From Rusavskia elegans (lineage: Eukaryota; Ascomycota; Lecanoromycetes; Teloschistales; Teloschistaceae), in the NCBI GenBank assembly GCA_011316305.1, contig SAUG01000056.1, positions 310,001-374,000 on the forward strand: a stretch of 64,000 bases of DNA, written 5' to 3'. Both the position numbers and the translations under genes were made by a program. The notes beneath the pieces were generated by a model. That model saw only the letters and a list, made by a program, of their open reading frames with translations, was not told the DNA's origin and did not search any database. This document shows positions 27,561-39,436 of the stretch, one piece after another. Position 1 is the first letter of the stretch, and each line of letters starts with the position of its first letter.

Positions 27561-27960
27561 GATCGGTCAGAGCGACGTGTGATAAAAAGGCAAAAATGGT
27601 TGAAGTTTGCACTATTTGTACTCTCGAAGCACTCGCTGGTTCTAACTGCGTCGGCAACTTGAATCAATGGTCAGGCGTACCGTGAGCTTCTAAAGGGCTA
27701 AAGGATGGTGTGAACAGAAGTGAGAATTAATAGAATCATTAGCACTGAGGTAGGGGGAAATCGTTGTTTCAGATTGAGCGAAAGGATGAAGAAAGAAGTA
27801 ATGGTTGAAATTTTGAATTGGAGCACTCCCTGGCCAGGAGGCAAGTGATGCGGTAAAGTAGTGAATAGGGTAAGGCTGAAAGCACTCCAAAATTCCCTTT
27901 TCGTTTCTGAGAGCCAAAGCAATGCCCAACTGTTCGGTAGACCACTCTTTATATTGTCCT
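27561..27960. other. island DNA between two pseudogenes; two overlapping open frames
   Basis: Normal-composition DNA upstream of the 2EXR-like pseudogene. Two minus-strand frames stay open across the same stretch (27929-27690 and 27922-27698, 79 and 74 codons). The first contains GQYKEWSTEQLGIALALRNE just upstream of and into it, which looks protein-like, but I recognise no domain. It may be a leader region, a lost exon or chance. Confidence 0.35.
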
Positions 27961-30070
27961 TGACATTGAATTGAGTTTAGTAGGAGTCATTGTGCTCGTT
28001 CCGGTTGGGGATATAGAACTCGCCTCGGTGGCTCCTGGTGGTCACGTTGCAACTGCTCCATTTCCGTGTAGTCCTCATGCGCACGTGCTCAATCCAATGC
28101 TGGTATGGCGAGTCGGATCGACCGTTCCTTAATAGCGCTATAGGAGTAGATATAGAGGTCGTTAGCTTTTTGAATCGGTGACGTTATGCTCAGGACCGGT
28201 GCCTGAGAGTGGATTACCGTTTCGATCGCCTCGAGGAGGGGGAGATCGAGAGCGGTAATATTCCTCTGCCACAACGATCATAATTATGACCTTGAAGTCC
28301 CCACGACTCCTGCCCAGTTTCTTGAGACGCTTCCAAACGATTCTTCGAAGGTCTCGGTGGATTCAGCCACTTCCGTCTTCAGCACCTTCGCGAAGCCACC
28401 TTTGGAAACATCATCGCGAAAGCAGTACATAAGGTCACGTAGACGACAGAGATATCAGTAATCCCGTACCGGAACAGTGGGATAAGATAATTACAGAGAC
28501 GTCGAGATAAGATGTTTTCCACACAGCATCCGTTAGTCTGGACCCCGGCAGTGATCCAGTAGCCCAACGGTCCAGAAAGACAGTTATAGCAGCGTATAAC
28601 GGAGCACGGATCCCATAGGCCGAATGCGACACATCGGCACCGATAACCATATTAGGTTTGTTAGAGTGACTTGTATTGCCTTGAGTAACGAGACGGTTGG
28701 TAGCACCGCCAAGTTTAGCATTGAACTTTATCAAGACGTTGGAAATATGCTGGGGCGTATTTTTCCTAGCTTGCTAGCCCTAAATACACTTGGGAAAGAC
28801 CCTAAAATAGGAATTACAGGACTTTTTGATTCGTAGGTAGACGTCCGGCCTTGAATCGCTTCATAGCATCGAGCCCGAAGGCTGGTTGTACCTCATCGAT
28901 CTCGCCACGCCATCTAAAGGGTTTCAACATCACGACGTCCGGTGAGCTGGTTGATGGTTGAGTTGAAGCTGGATACCATCCAGAAAGTTGTATAAGATAT
29001 ATCAATATAGATAACCTAGCGCTTGGCTTCAGCATAGCGGACTGATTGGAAATCGCCATATACGTGGTCGACCTCTAAGTCCAAGTTTCTCGACGGATCC
29101 CTGGTTAGAGTAAGCACGCTTGGTATTTATATACTGCTTCGATAGTCGTTCGCGGATAAGGTGGATCAAGGAAATCTGGTTTTGTCAGTATCAGGCTTAT
29201 TGTTACGTGGAGGCCAAGAGAGACTTACCGATAGCATCAATGCCATTTTTGTTCCCAACTGCATTTGCCCTCCGAGGAGGCATTGACAAGCGACGAGCAA
29301 GCGATATAGCACTTGTAGAGTTTCGTCATCTTGAGGAGGTACATATGATTACCAGTACAACACTTACAATCAGTTGTCCTTTTCCCATCGATATAAATAG
29401 CGACCTTCTGCTCACTATATAGTATCAGCCTTCTATACACTCATTTGCAGAATCCTTATCCACATCAGGCGAAGATACAGCTCAGGTCAATCTTGGCCTT
29501 CTTTGCAGTTGGTCTGATAGCGAGGCGAACGTGGTCCAGTGCAGTGTAGTTGTGGCGGACGTACAGCGTTCAATGTCCATATTCGCCATAGAATAAAGCT
29601 CCTGTGGTGATTGTCGGCTCAGCCTGACAGCAGTGCCAGTGGCTCACTGAGAGCGGAGGGGTTGTTCTATACCGAGCAAGTTGATTGCCGTCCCAGAGCT
29701 GTTCTTGTCGGGATCCGGGGAGTTTCCAGCTGATTTGGTTGGATGCTCATACAGTAGTGATGCGTCCCCACTTGTCAGCAGCGTCGCTGATCGCGGCCCT
29801 TCGGATACAAGGTCGGGCTTCAACCTTTGCAGGGCACGGGCGGCTTATGCTTTTCATTTTATTCTTCAATCTTCTGTTCCCAATTATCCTGCTGCCCTTA
29901 TGAATGTAGACTGCTCGTACTGCGCTCTTAGCTGATGTGGACATGAAGGTCAGGTTATTCCGAACGGATCCATGCATTCCAGCTTTCGTTCGTAAACGGT
30001 ATTGTCGGATGACTGAAACCTACTGGTCGCGATCTGACGCTGGCGTGAGCTTGGCTTTTCGCTTGCTCAT
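27960..30070 (-). pseudogene. Argonaute-family pseudogene (MID-PIWI readable)
   Basis: Argonaute proteins bind small RNAs and slice or silence target transcripts (QDE-2 type in fungi). Read 5' to 3' on the minus strand, the MID end shows RPDVYLRIKKS and PQHISNVLIKFNAKLGG (about 28.85-28.70 kb). PIWI follows: MVIGADVSHSAYGI with the first catalytic Asp (28633-28635), QTNGCCVENILSRR with the Glu, FRDDVSKGGFAKV with the second Asp (about 28.41 kb), then FKVIIMIVV, GDRNGNPLSG and NDLYIYSYSAIK. The last catalytic His is Tyr (28140-28142), a C-to-T change. At least five frame changes and several TAG/TAA codons break it. A canonical 53-nt intron lies at 29176-29228. The N-terminal part is uncertain; ATG at 30070 is the best candidate start (MSKRKAKLTP). 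Only about 110 codons separate the intron from MID, so PAZ seems missing or very diverged. Confidence 0.8.
29176..29228 (-). other. intron in the Argonaute pseudogene (53 nt)
   Basis: On the minus strand the donor is G|GTAAGT at 29228 and the acceptor is ACCAG at 29176. A CTGATACTGAC branch-site region lies about 10 nt before the acceptor. Size and signals are typical of filamentous fungi, showing that this was a genuine spliced gene before it decayed. Confidence 0.7.
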
Positions 30071-30338
30071 GCCGAGCGCTTTAATGGTTGACGGGATGGT
30101 TGTGGTTAAGGAATTGCTCAATAAAAAGATCTTCCGACTGAGTTGGTTGAGATTTTCGAGTGGTGCAAATGCCAGTCAAATAAGTAACCAAATGAATTCA
30201 CGGTGAGCTTGATATGTTGGCTAAGGGGTTGTCTCTGTTTACGAAGGTCAGAGTATTTGATGGGTGAGTAATAATTGAATAGAATTTTATTATTGATTAT
30301 AAAGGTGAAGGATCAAGCGTGTAGATTGTTTGCAGGTG
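30071..30338. other. island DNA upstream of the Argonaute pseudogene
   Basis: Near-normal composition. It would hold the 5' flank of the minus-strand Argonaute gene. I see no clear core-promoter element and no other gene. Confidence 0.4.
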
Positions 30339-30347
30339 CGGAAGGCT

Positions 30348-30835
30348 CGGAGTGTCTCGGGAACGCAACAAGTGAACGCAACATGCTAGCGGGCGCAACG
30401 ACCTGACATTGTAATATATATAAATAACCACTTTTAATACGGTTTTTAAAAATTGTAAAGAGTATATCTTCTAAGGCTCTGCCTAATCTATAGTTCTGCC
30501 TTTTTAGAATCTTTCTTTATATACTGGCTGTCTGCGTACAGGGCCCTCGGGGGCTAGTATTTTTTAGTCGAGGTCTTAGTACTCCGCAGAGCCGTATAAT
30601 CGGTTAAGATTTTCGAAGGTACTCCAGGCGTAGACTATATAAATCCAGCGAGCAAATAATAAATTCTAAAAAGGCAGAATTATAGAACAGATAGAGTCGT
30701 AGAAGATATACTCTTTATAATTTTAGAAAAGGGTATAAAAAGTGGTTGTCTGCTTATATAGAGTTGTTAGTTAGTGGGGCAATGTTGCGCCCGCTAGTAT
30801 GTTACGTTCACTTGTTGCGCTCCCGAGACACTCCG
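30348..30835. mobile_element. MULE-like MITE (488 bp) with 9-bp target duplication
   Basis: Long terminal inverted repeats start CGGAGTGTCTCGGG(A) at both ends. With interruptions they pair inward for roughly 150-180 bp, including an AAAGAGTATATCTTCTA block and a TTCTGCCTTTTTAGAA block on each arm. The flanking direct repeat CGGAAGGCT is perfect (30339-30347 and 30836-30844). A 9-bp duplication with long inverted repeats fits Mutator-like elements. There is no transposase, so it is non-autonomous. The arms differ mostly by transitions (for example GCAACATGC against GTAACATAC), in line with mild RIP. Confidence 0.85.
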
Positions 30836-30844
30836 CGGAAGGCT

Positions 30845-31062
30845 CTTCACAAGCTAAGACCGATTAGGTCTAGGAGAGACTAAATACAGTAAAGAGAATA
30901 TCGCTCGTCCAGACGAGCCCTTTTAATTCCTGCCTTGACCTCCGAGTCATAATTTAGCATGTCAGTCGGGTTCCAGAGCTCACTGACACTCCTCCTGCCC
31001 TCTGGGAAAGAATGCAAGTTTGTGAGCCTTTCAACCTGCTTTGGGATTCGAGAAAGCAGATG
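30845..31062. other. island DNA, 3' flank of paralogue 2
   Basis: Normal-composition DNA between the MULE-like MITE and the end of the 2EXR-like pseudogene. No further reading frame or RNA gene is recognised. Confidence 0.4.
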
Positions 31063-31756
31063 TTAGTGCCTGGAGCGCCTGAGGTCGGCTTCGACCGATT
31101 GAACAAACTGATTCCATACTGGGTGATGGATCATATGTGGCCCGTGGAGGCAGACGAGTGAGGCCCTAGGATATTTAATGTCTCGAATTTGACGGATCAG
31201 CGGCAGATAGGGCAGTTCATTGGGATCCCACGATGCTATACTATTGGTGCCCGGATGAAAGGCCCCCTCGCAAAACAGAATCCAAAATCGCTAAAGTCCC
31301 GTGTATTTGTAGAAGCAGCCGGATATCTGTATCTAGGTCGAAAAAGTCGCATGTGAGTTGGAGAGATTTGATGTTGGCTTTGACGAGTGGGGTCAGGTAG
31401 GTTAACCGCCTCAGGGTACAAACGTTTTTAAATCTGAACGTCGTTCTTTATATAATGCGAGGCGCTGCGTATTCTCTAGATTCGTGGTCAATTGTTAAAA
31501 GATCCTACGCGTCTTTTATAGAGTAATAATAATTATAATCTACTCGCTCGCTGCGCTAATACCGCCTTAATTCGTGCCAGATAAGTCTCGTAAAGCCGCT
31601 ATCAACGTCTTCTGGCCATCGAGTTTCTATCGCGCAGTTCCAGACCATATTACGGAATTCGGGAAGCAGACGTTCCAGCGGAAACTCGATTTGAATTTCG
31701 GCTAAAGCACCGTTCGATAAAGATACCAAGCTCTCCGTTAATAGTAAATTCGACAA
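31063..31756 (-). pseudogene. 2EXR/F-box-like pseudogene (paralogue 2)
   Basis: Same family and orientation as 27062-27560. The N-terminal frame reads EFPLERLLPEFRNMVWNCAI then ETRWPEDVDSGFTRLIW, matching TFRTIPPEIGAMIWKLVL and DRWPENDDSSFTAF in the first copy. A second frame carries YAAPRII, an in-frame TAA, then FKNVCTLRRLTYLTPLVKAN and SLQLTCDFFDLDTDIRLLLQ. A third gives FHPGTN, YLPLIRQIRDIKYPRASLV and the C-terminus LRRSRH before the stop at 31063. At least two frame changes and two internal stops make it inactive. No ATG is secure: the open frame reaches 31756, where AT-rich RIP DNA begins, so the 5' end may be eroded. Function unknown. Confidence 0.65.
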
Positions 31757-32134
31757 TTTACTACTATTAATTCCGCGAGAAAATTTAAAATAGTAAATTT
31801 CGAGTTAAATATATAGCTTTCGTAGTGATTTTAACCGATAGATTTACTAAAAGATTTACTAAATTACATTATAATAATTTTATTGAATTTTTTTAATTAT
31901 AAAATAAATTATTAAATCAAAATTTAAATTTATATTTAAAATCCGTTTCTATAACTAATAATTCCGCCGTCGAAATTCTTTTATTTTTAGTTTAAAAAAT
32001 TTCTGTTAATGAAAAAAAAAAGAAAGATAATAATGTTTAGTAATATTATATATATCGTTAATAAAACTAGATTTTTAAAAAGATAGAAAAGTCGATATAT
32101 AAAAGATCTATAGTTACTTTTTTATTAAATATTA
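31757..32134. other. RIP-degraded AT-rich DNA, no gene seen
   Basis: Composition drops abruptly at about 31750 to typical RIP sequence. Nothing recognisable. Confidence 0.5.
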
Positions 32135-32142
32135 TATAGTTT

Positions 32143-32960
32143 TAGATTGGCTATTTCGGTACGAGTTTCCGTCGGTATCTAGAAACCGACCCGAATTTTA
32201 AGTAAATCGGTTCGATTTGATCCGTTAAACGGTCGGTTCCGGATCGAATTCGAAAACCCGATAGAAATCCGTTAAACCTTTTAAATATAGTATAATTTTA
32301 TTATTAATTTATTAATTAAATATCTATAAAGATATTATATTTAGATAATATATTTAATACAACTAGAATTTTTCTAGCTTGCGTAGCTAATTAATTAGAA
32401 TTTTTTAAAAAGAATAGTATTATTTTATACTAGAGTTTTACTAGAGTTATACTTTTATACTATTCCTTAGTTTTTTAGCGGGTCGAGTCGGTTTTTCTAA
32501 TTCGGAACCAAAACCCGGTCGGTTTAATATCTAGAAAAATCGGAATCGACTAGGGTCGAGTCGATTGTTCGATCCCGGATTTAGACTGGCTACTTCGAGT
32601 TAGATTCCCGTCGAACCGTCGGATCCGAGTACCCGACAGGAACCCGCTAAACCTTTTTATTTAATAACTAATAATAAAATATAGTAATTACTTAATTATT
32701 TAATTATATATAAAAATAATATAGATAGGTAATATAATTAATCTAACTAGGACCTTTCTAGCCAGCGTAGTTAATTAATTAAACTTTTTTTAATATATTC
32801 GTATAACTTTTATACTAGAATTATACTTTTATACTAGAGTTTAGCGCTAAAATCTAGTTTTAGCGGATCGAATCGGATTAACTAACCCGGATTTAAAATC
32901 CGGTCGGATCGGATCGGATTAGCTAATCCGAGTTCGAAATCCGATCCGACGGCCAGACTA
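32143..32960. mobile_element. tandem hAT-type MITE pair sharing one target duplication
   Basis: Two family members lie head to tail: unit 1 at 32143-32581 (starts TAGATTGGCTATTTCGG) and unit 2 at 32582-32960 (starts TAGACTGGCTACTTCGAG, ends GGCCAGACTA). The 8-bp flanks are TATAGTTT (32135-32142) and TATAGTCT (32961-32968), equal apart from one C/T difference. Neither internal junction has its own duplication, so the pair appears to have inserted as a unit. Unit 1 lacks a clear right terminal repeat. Confidence 0.7.
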
Positions 32961-32968
32961 TATAGTCT

Positions 32969-33348
32969 TTTATAAAAAACTTAACGTAATTCGGATCGAA
33001 TTTTACGTTTATAATTTTCTTTTATAATTTAGTTTCTTTATAGATTTCGATTTATTATCAATCAATTATATTATAATCTCTGCGTGCCTGCTGTCTATAT
33101 ATTTTCACTATTTTTTTACAATTACTAGTAACGAATTTGATTAATTAATTAGATAAATATCGTATTAACGGGATCAAAGTATATTAATTCTACTGGCTCT
33201 CTATTCTCTCGCCCTTGTTTCCATCTATATCAAGTTACCAGTCAATATTAAAATTATCTATCGTCGTACCGTATAGCTATTCCAGATCCAATTGATTTTA
33301 TTTTTATTATCATCTCTTTATCTTGTTTATCTTTATCGCTGCTTACGG
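32969..33348. other. low-RIP flank of GY1
   Basis: AT-rich, but with more CA/TG than the elements on either side, especially 33060-33350. Probably single-copy DNA into which GY1 inserted. No gene recognised. Confidence 0.4.
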
Positions 33349-33353
33349 TACTT

Positions 33354-33845
33354 TGTTATAAGTACAGGCGGCGTGTTTCAGGGAACGCGATAGTACTTAG
33401 TATAGCGCTGGATTTTCTATTACGCCTCGATAGACAGAGATATATAGAACGGCCTAGGTATTAATACTAGCGAGTATCTTAGTAGTTTTAGTAAATAAAT
33501 ACTGTAAATACTATTAATTTTAGTAGTTTTAGTAAGTAAATACTATAAATACCTTTAATTTTAGTAGTTTTAGTAAGTAAGTATCCTAAACTAAAGCTAT
33601 TTTAGTAATTTTAGTCTATAAATAACCTAAGTAGTAGAGGATTTTATATATCTATATAGATTCCGAACTCGACGCCTTTATAGCTTAGATTTAATTTATT
33701 AGTTATTACTATATCCTACTCTAGTAATCGAACTAATTTATTTTTTATTAATTTAAATAATTATCTGTTATACCTCCGTTTATAGATATATTAATAAGTT
33801 TTACTAACTTTTAGAGATACTAGACCTCTAGGTAGCCCTATAATA
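33354..33845 (+). repeat. 5' LTR of GY1 (492 bp)
   Basis: Starts TGTTATAAGTACAGGCGG and ends CCTATAATA. It contains about three imperfect copies of a 42-bp unit around TTTTAGTAGTTTTAGTAA (33480-33590). Exactly the same length as the 3' LTR. Confidence 0.92.
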
Positions 33846-36507
33846 TTTTAAATACCTTTAGGATATCTATCGCAGGTTAACGTTAAATCTCTACTCTAAA
33901 TAACTCTAGCTCTATAGTAAAAAAGTCCGAATCTAAAAAAAAGAAAATCTAGATAAAGAATAATAATAGTAATAAAGAGGTTAGTATTTCTACTACTAAC
34001 TAACGCTTTTATAATATTAAAATTAATAAGCCCGATAAATACTATAGAAATTATAATAAATTTAAAGACTGCCTTATATAATTAGATATATATTTCGTAT
34101 TCTATTTTATATATAAAAAGAAAAAGATTCTTTTTACTATATTTTATTTTCAGGGATAAATTTAATACTAGATAAAACCTATCTTTCGCTAATATATAGA
34201 TAACAAAAAAGATTATAAATATATCTTCGTATAGTTTATAAAATTTAAAAAAGCTATTTATAAAATCTTCGGAATCTCGAATAAAGTTCTAATTACTAAA
34301 TTTTTTATTTAATATCTTTAGTAGAAGAATATAGTATCGGACTACGCTATATAATTTATAAAATAGATACTATTAATAAAGTAAAACGATAACGCTCTAT
34401 ATATAATATTTAGACGAAGATTTAAAAAATAAATAAAAAACGAATTTATATACGACGATCGAGTATATAATATACTAGATAATCTAATTGAAATATCTAT
34501 CGACCTCGATAACAAACTATATATAAAAGATATATAAAAACGCTATAATAGCGGACCTCGAGATAACGTAGAATATTATCTAGGACGAGTCTATAGAGGA
34601 CTATAGCTGGATAAAAAAACCGGAAATAGCTACTACGGACCTATATTAATAGAACAGGACTCTATATAATAGCGATATAAAAAGAAAAACCCTAGAAATA
34701 GTAAAAGTAATAAAAATCAAAAAATATACTATAATTATAGTAAACTAGGCTATTTCGCGAGAGAGTATCGGTTAAACTAGATATAACGACGATAGTTTAA
34801 CGCTACGCTAAGGAAAGATTCTAAAGACTAGTAAAAAATAATTTTAGAAGATAATAATAGTAGTTTTAAACTCTAAAAAACTAGTTTAGATAAAGAATTT
34901 ATATTTATAGAAAACGATAAAGTACTATAGGAAGCTATAACGAATAACGCTTTACTATAAATATTAATAGAATCTATTAGAAAAAGAGCCGCCTCTAAAT
35001 AGAAGATTATAATAATAGAAGACGTTAAACTAGTATATCTTTAAGCTTTTTATATTAAAAATATAGTAAAAGAAGGATTTATAGTAATCTATAAAAGATA
35101 TAAAAAGGTTTACTAGATATATATTAATAACGAGTATCTATAAAACGATTAGTAGAATTAAACAGTAAATTATATTATCGATATATTAGAAAAGAAACTT
35201 AAAAGTAATATTTCTAAAAATAAAGTTATTCCTAAACCGATATTATAATAAAAGAATATAATAATAAAAGATTAGTACGTACTATTTAATTAGACCGCCT
35301 GCTCCAATAATAATTACGGAATCTATAAATTAGAAAAGAAAGAAGCCGAATAGTATCTATTAAAGCTACGCCGATACGTTCCTATAATATTTATTAAAGT
35401 CGGAAGTTATAATATTTATAACTATTCCGAATATATTATATATAGTAGATATAAATACTAGAAAGAATAGTAAAAAAAAAACAAAATCTTTATTTAGGAA
35501 TTCTATAGATATATTTCGTAGGTAAATTATAAAAATAAAAAATACGGAAACGTAAATAATAACTCGAAAAAAGTTAAAATCTTATAGTAATAAGTATACT
35601 ATAAGCGTATAATTTCATAGTCTAAAAAAAGTAACTAAATTTAGCTAGCTATATATTAATATTCGAAATTGAAATAATTATTAAAATTTATTAACGTATT
35701 TATTAATTTAGGCGTAACCGAAAATTTTATATTAAAAAATTTAATTAAAAAAAAAGATTCCTTTAAACTAAAAAAAAGGATCTATATAACTTAATAGTTA
35801 TCGATAGAAGTAAAATACTAAATAAAGATAGAAAGATTATAGAAAAAACGGAAGTTTAATTTAATATTATTTAGATAGCTAGCTATAAAATCGTATTTAG
35901 AATTCTTTAGTTAAAAGATTATAATCTAGTAATAGACTGGAAGAAAAAAGTATATAGCTTTAAACGATATTCCTATATAGAGAATATCTAGTCTATATCG
36001 AAATAGTATTTTCGGATAGATAAAAAATAAAATATAAAGCGCGAATTTATAGCTTCGAAAAAAGATAACTAAAAACTATTTAGGTCCGATTTATTAGATA
36101 CCGGTAGAGATTAGCTAGATTAATAAAATAGAAATAGAAAAGAAAACTACGAATCTTTCGAAAACTCTATACTATTTAATAAAAAATTAATAAAAATTCT
36201 ATTAGAAAGGATATTAGAAAAATATAAAAATTAGCTAAATTCATTTTATAAAGAAATAAATATAAAAATACTATCTAAATATCAATTATAAAATTATTTA
36301 ATTAGATTTAAACTAGGTAAGTAATCTATATTTAGACCTATCTATCTATTATCTATAACGGAGTTTAAAATACTCTATAAATATCTAGACGAAAATATAA
36401 AAAAGGAATTTATTAGAAAATTTTAATTACCAATAGAATATCCGATCCTTTTTATATTTAAAAAGGATGGAATATTCCGCCTATATATTAATTACCGGAA
36501 ACTAAAT

Positions 36508-36917
36508 TATTACGTCTACGATTCCACAAAGGTTCCTTAAAAGGATTAGTTAAATAAACGAGCCTAATTATCTATAGCGGCCTATAGCCGCTATAGCCGC
36601 TCCTCCTAATAGAGCTTTTAATAGACGGCTATCTATCGGCCTTTATAGCTATTTTTACTATATATATCGCTTTTTATTCCTATAGATAGTTTTTTTTATT
36701 AGTCGTTAATATAATTATTAAATATATATCTACTATTTTCTTCTTAATTATTTTATAACGAAGATATCTTATAATATCGTAACCGTACTTCTACGGCTAT
36801 ATAAAATTAGTTACGATAATCTATACTAGGATTCCTTTATTATTTAATAGCTCGGACTATATCTATAGCTATAGCTAGGTTCGAAAATAATACCTTCTAA
36901 TATATAGAGATATTATA
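36508..36917 (+). repeat. 5' LTR, nested family A element
   Basis: Starts TATTACGTCTACGATTCC (TG to TA by RIP) and ends GAGATATTATA. It carries AGCCGCTATAGCCGC blocks shared by all family-A LTRs. Confidence 0.9.
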
Positions 36918-39436
36918 TTTTAATAATTTACTATATTAGTTTCGTTATCCCGACTTATAGATCGAAGCGATACTATTAAAGTAGTAATACTAAGTATTTA
37001 TAAAGGAAATAAAAGATTTTTAAAACTATAGATTATTTAGATAAATATCTACTTTATATTATATATAAACTAGTTTCTAAATAAAATAATTAAAGTTCTA
37101 TTTATAATATTATATCTAGAAAGGGCTACCCTTAATTAAATATAGTTCTAAATAGAAAATTACTTTAATAACCCGGAAAAATAGAAAGAAAATAAAATAT
37201 TATAGATTTTTTATATTTTTAGTAATCTTATTATAGTTATATAAGAAGCCTTTAGAAATAATAATAAAGATAGAGTAACGGGTAGAAAACTAATATTTCT
37301 AAAATAGTAAAAATCGGTAGCTATCTACGCTACTTAGTTTAGAACGCTAGTTTATAAAATAGACTAGGAAGATTTAGTTTTAAAAGCCTACTTTTATAAA
37401 GAATTCTAGATAAAAGTTAAAGAAGTTATAGTAGTAATTAAAAAACCGGATTTATTAGTAGATTTTATCGAGTTTATAATAAAAATTAATACTAGATAAT
37501 ATAAAATATACTTAGATAAATAGGCGCTTAGTAAAATAGAACCCGCTAAAAGAAAGTCTAGAAGAAATCCGATAAAACTCGATACTATCGAGACTAAAGG
37601 ATTAAAAACTAAAGCTTACTATTTATATAAAAAAACAGGATACCTTAAAAGAAATTACCTAATTAAAAAGGTAATTAAAATAACCGAATATATTTTTAAA
37701 ATAGTAGAAAAATTATATAATAAATATATAGTAAAAAGCTAGTTAGCCGACTATAATAATATTTACTCTATTTATCTATTAGATAAAGAAAGGATAAGAT
37801 ATTACTTTAAAGAACTAAAGAAAATATAGGAAATAAAGCCGATAATCGATTTTAAACTATATAAAACCGAAAGATCTCTTATAGTAATATTTAAAATTAA
37901 AATCAGATATTAATAAATAATAGCTTTTATAAATAGAAAGAAAGATAATAAAGTTATAAAAAGATCCTATAATAAAATTAAAGGATATCTCTATAGACGA
38001 ATAATAAATAATAATAAAATCTTCGATATCGAAGTTAAAATAAAATATAGATTAATTAGAATAATAAATTTTACTATAATCGAAAGTTAGAAAAATTATA
38101 TTATCTTAAAAAACAAGTAGAAAAAATCGATTTTAAGAAAATTAATAGAAAAAAATACCGTCGGTAAGTAGATAAAACTATAAATAATATATTTCCTGGC
38201 CTATAAAATCCTCTTATATAAAAAAATAGATAAAGTTTCGATAATAAATAATAAAGAAATTAAAGACTTAGATAAAAAATTTTAAAAAAGCGGAAAAATT
38301 TAGAAAATAAAAATTTAAAAGGAATATTATTACTTCCTTTAATAATTTATATAAAAATATAATAAAAGTAAAAAAAGCATTTAATAACTTTAAATAAACT
38401 ATATTAGGAAGATATACTAGAGTATATTTAAAGCTATAGATAAAATCGAATACTATAAACTAAACTAAATAGATTAGAATAAAAAAATACCGGACCTAGT
38501 ATTTAGTATTTAATCTAGAAATAAAAAATTCGATTAGTATCTATTCTTATTATTATAGGATAAAATAGTAACTAAAGAATAAAATTTAGTAAAACTATTT
38601 AAAGAATCGGAAATAATTTATAATATAGATATATAACCCGGAATATATAACGATAGTAATAAAAAACCTTTTACTAGATCTTTTTTAGAATCCTATATTT
38701 TCTATAGGTTAAAAGAAATTAAAATCTTTTAAGATTTAATCTAAATTATTCGAACTAAACCTAAATATTAATTTAATAGATACCTTTTACGCGGCTAGTA
38801 TAAAATTAACGGAAAGATAAAATATAACCGGATTATTAAATTTATTAAACCGAGAAAATACGTATTATTTCTAAATAATAAAATTACTTTTACGTTTATT
38901 TAAAATACGATAATAGGTAATAAAATACTTTTATTTACTAAAAAACCGATAGAAATCTAATTCCTAGGCTAAATACTTATTATAAATTTTATTTTCGGAA
39001 TTAAAAAAAAATTTAATATAATAACGAGTTTTAGAATATTTATTAAAAATACCCGCGATATTAGAATAAAGTTTATTCTTTTTATTTTTAAAACGCCTTC
39101 CTACGAGAATTAGTAGAATAAAAAAATAAAGGAAATAATATATAGATAGTATTAGATATTAGAAAATTATATAATTTCTAAGCCCGAGTATATTTACTAT
39201 AAGTATTACTACTAACCTTAATTTTATATTCTTTTAAAGGATTATAGATATATAGAAAATAAGGAAAAAATATTATAACTCCTTTTAACTAGATATAATA
39301 AAAAGATATTAATCGATTTCCTCTTTAAAAACGTATAATAAAAATATTAATAAAGGAAAGAAAAAGAAGAAGAAAATTCCTTTTATACCCCGTAGACGGT
39401 TTTTACGCTAGATAAAAAGTAATATAAGAAAGGCCG

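Noticed and set aside
28624..28836. Plus-strand open frame of 70 codons
   Set aside because: Antisense shadow of the Argonaute MID-PIWI region, which carries the family motifs on the minus strand.
29120..29422. Plus-strand open frame of 100 codons
   Set aside because: Overlaps the minus-strand Argonaute pseudogene and crosses its intron; no motif of its own.
29681..30206. Plus-strand frames at 29681-29935 and 29937-30206
   Set aside because: Opposite to the 5' part of the Argonaute pseudogene, Ser/Ala-rich without a domain, as expected for antisense frames in GC-normal DNA.
33354..33590. Three 42-bp repeats in the GY1 LTR as a separate satellite
   Set aside because: They occur in both LTRs at the same place and are simply part of the LTR sequence.
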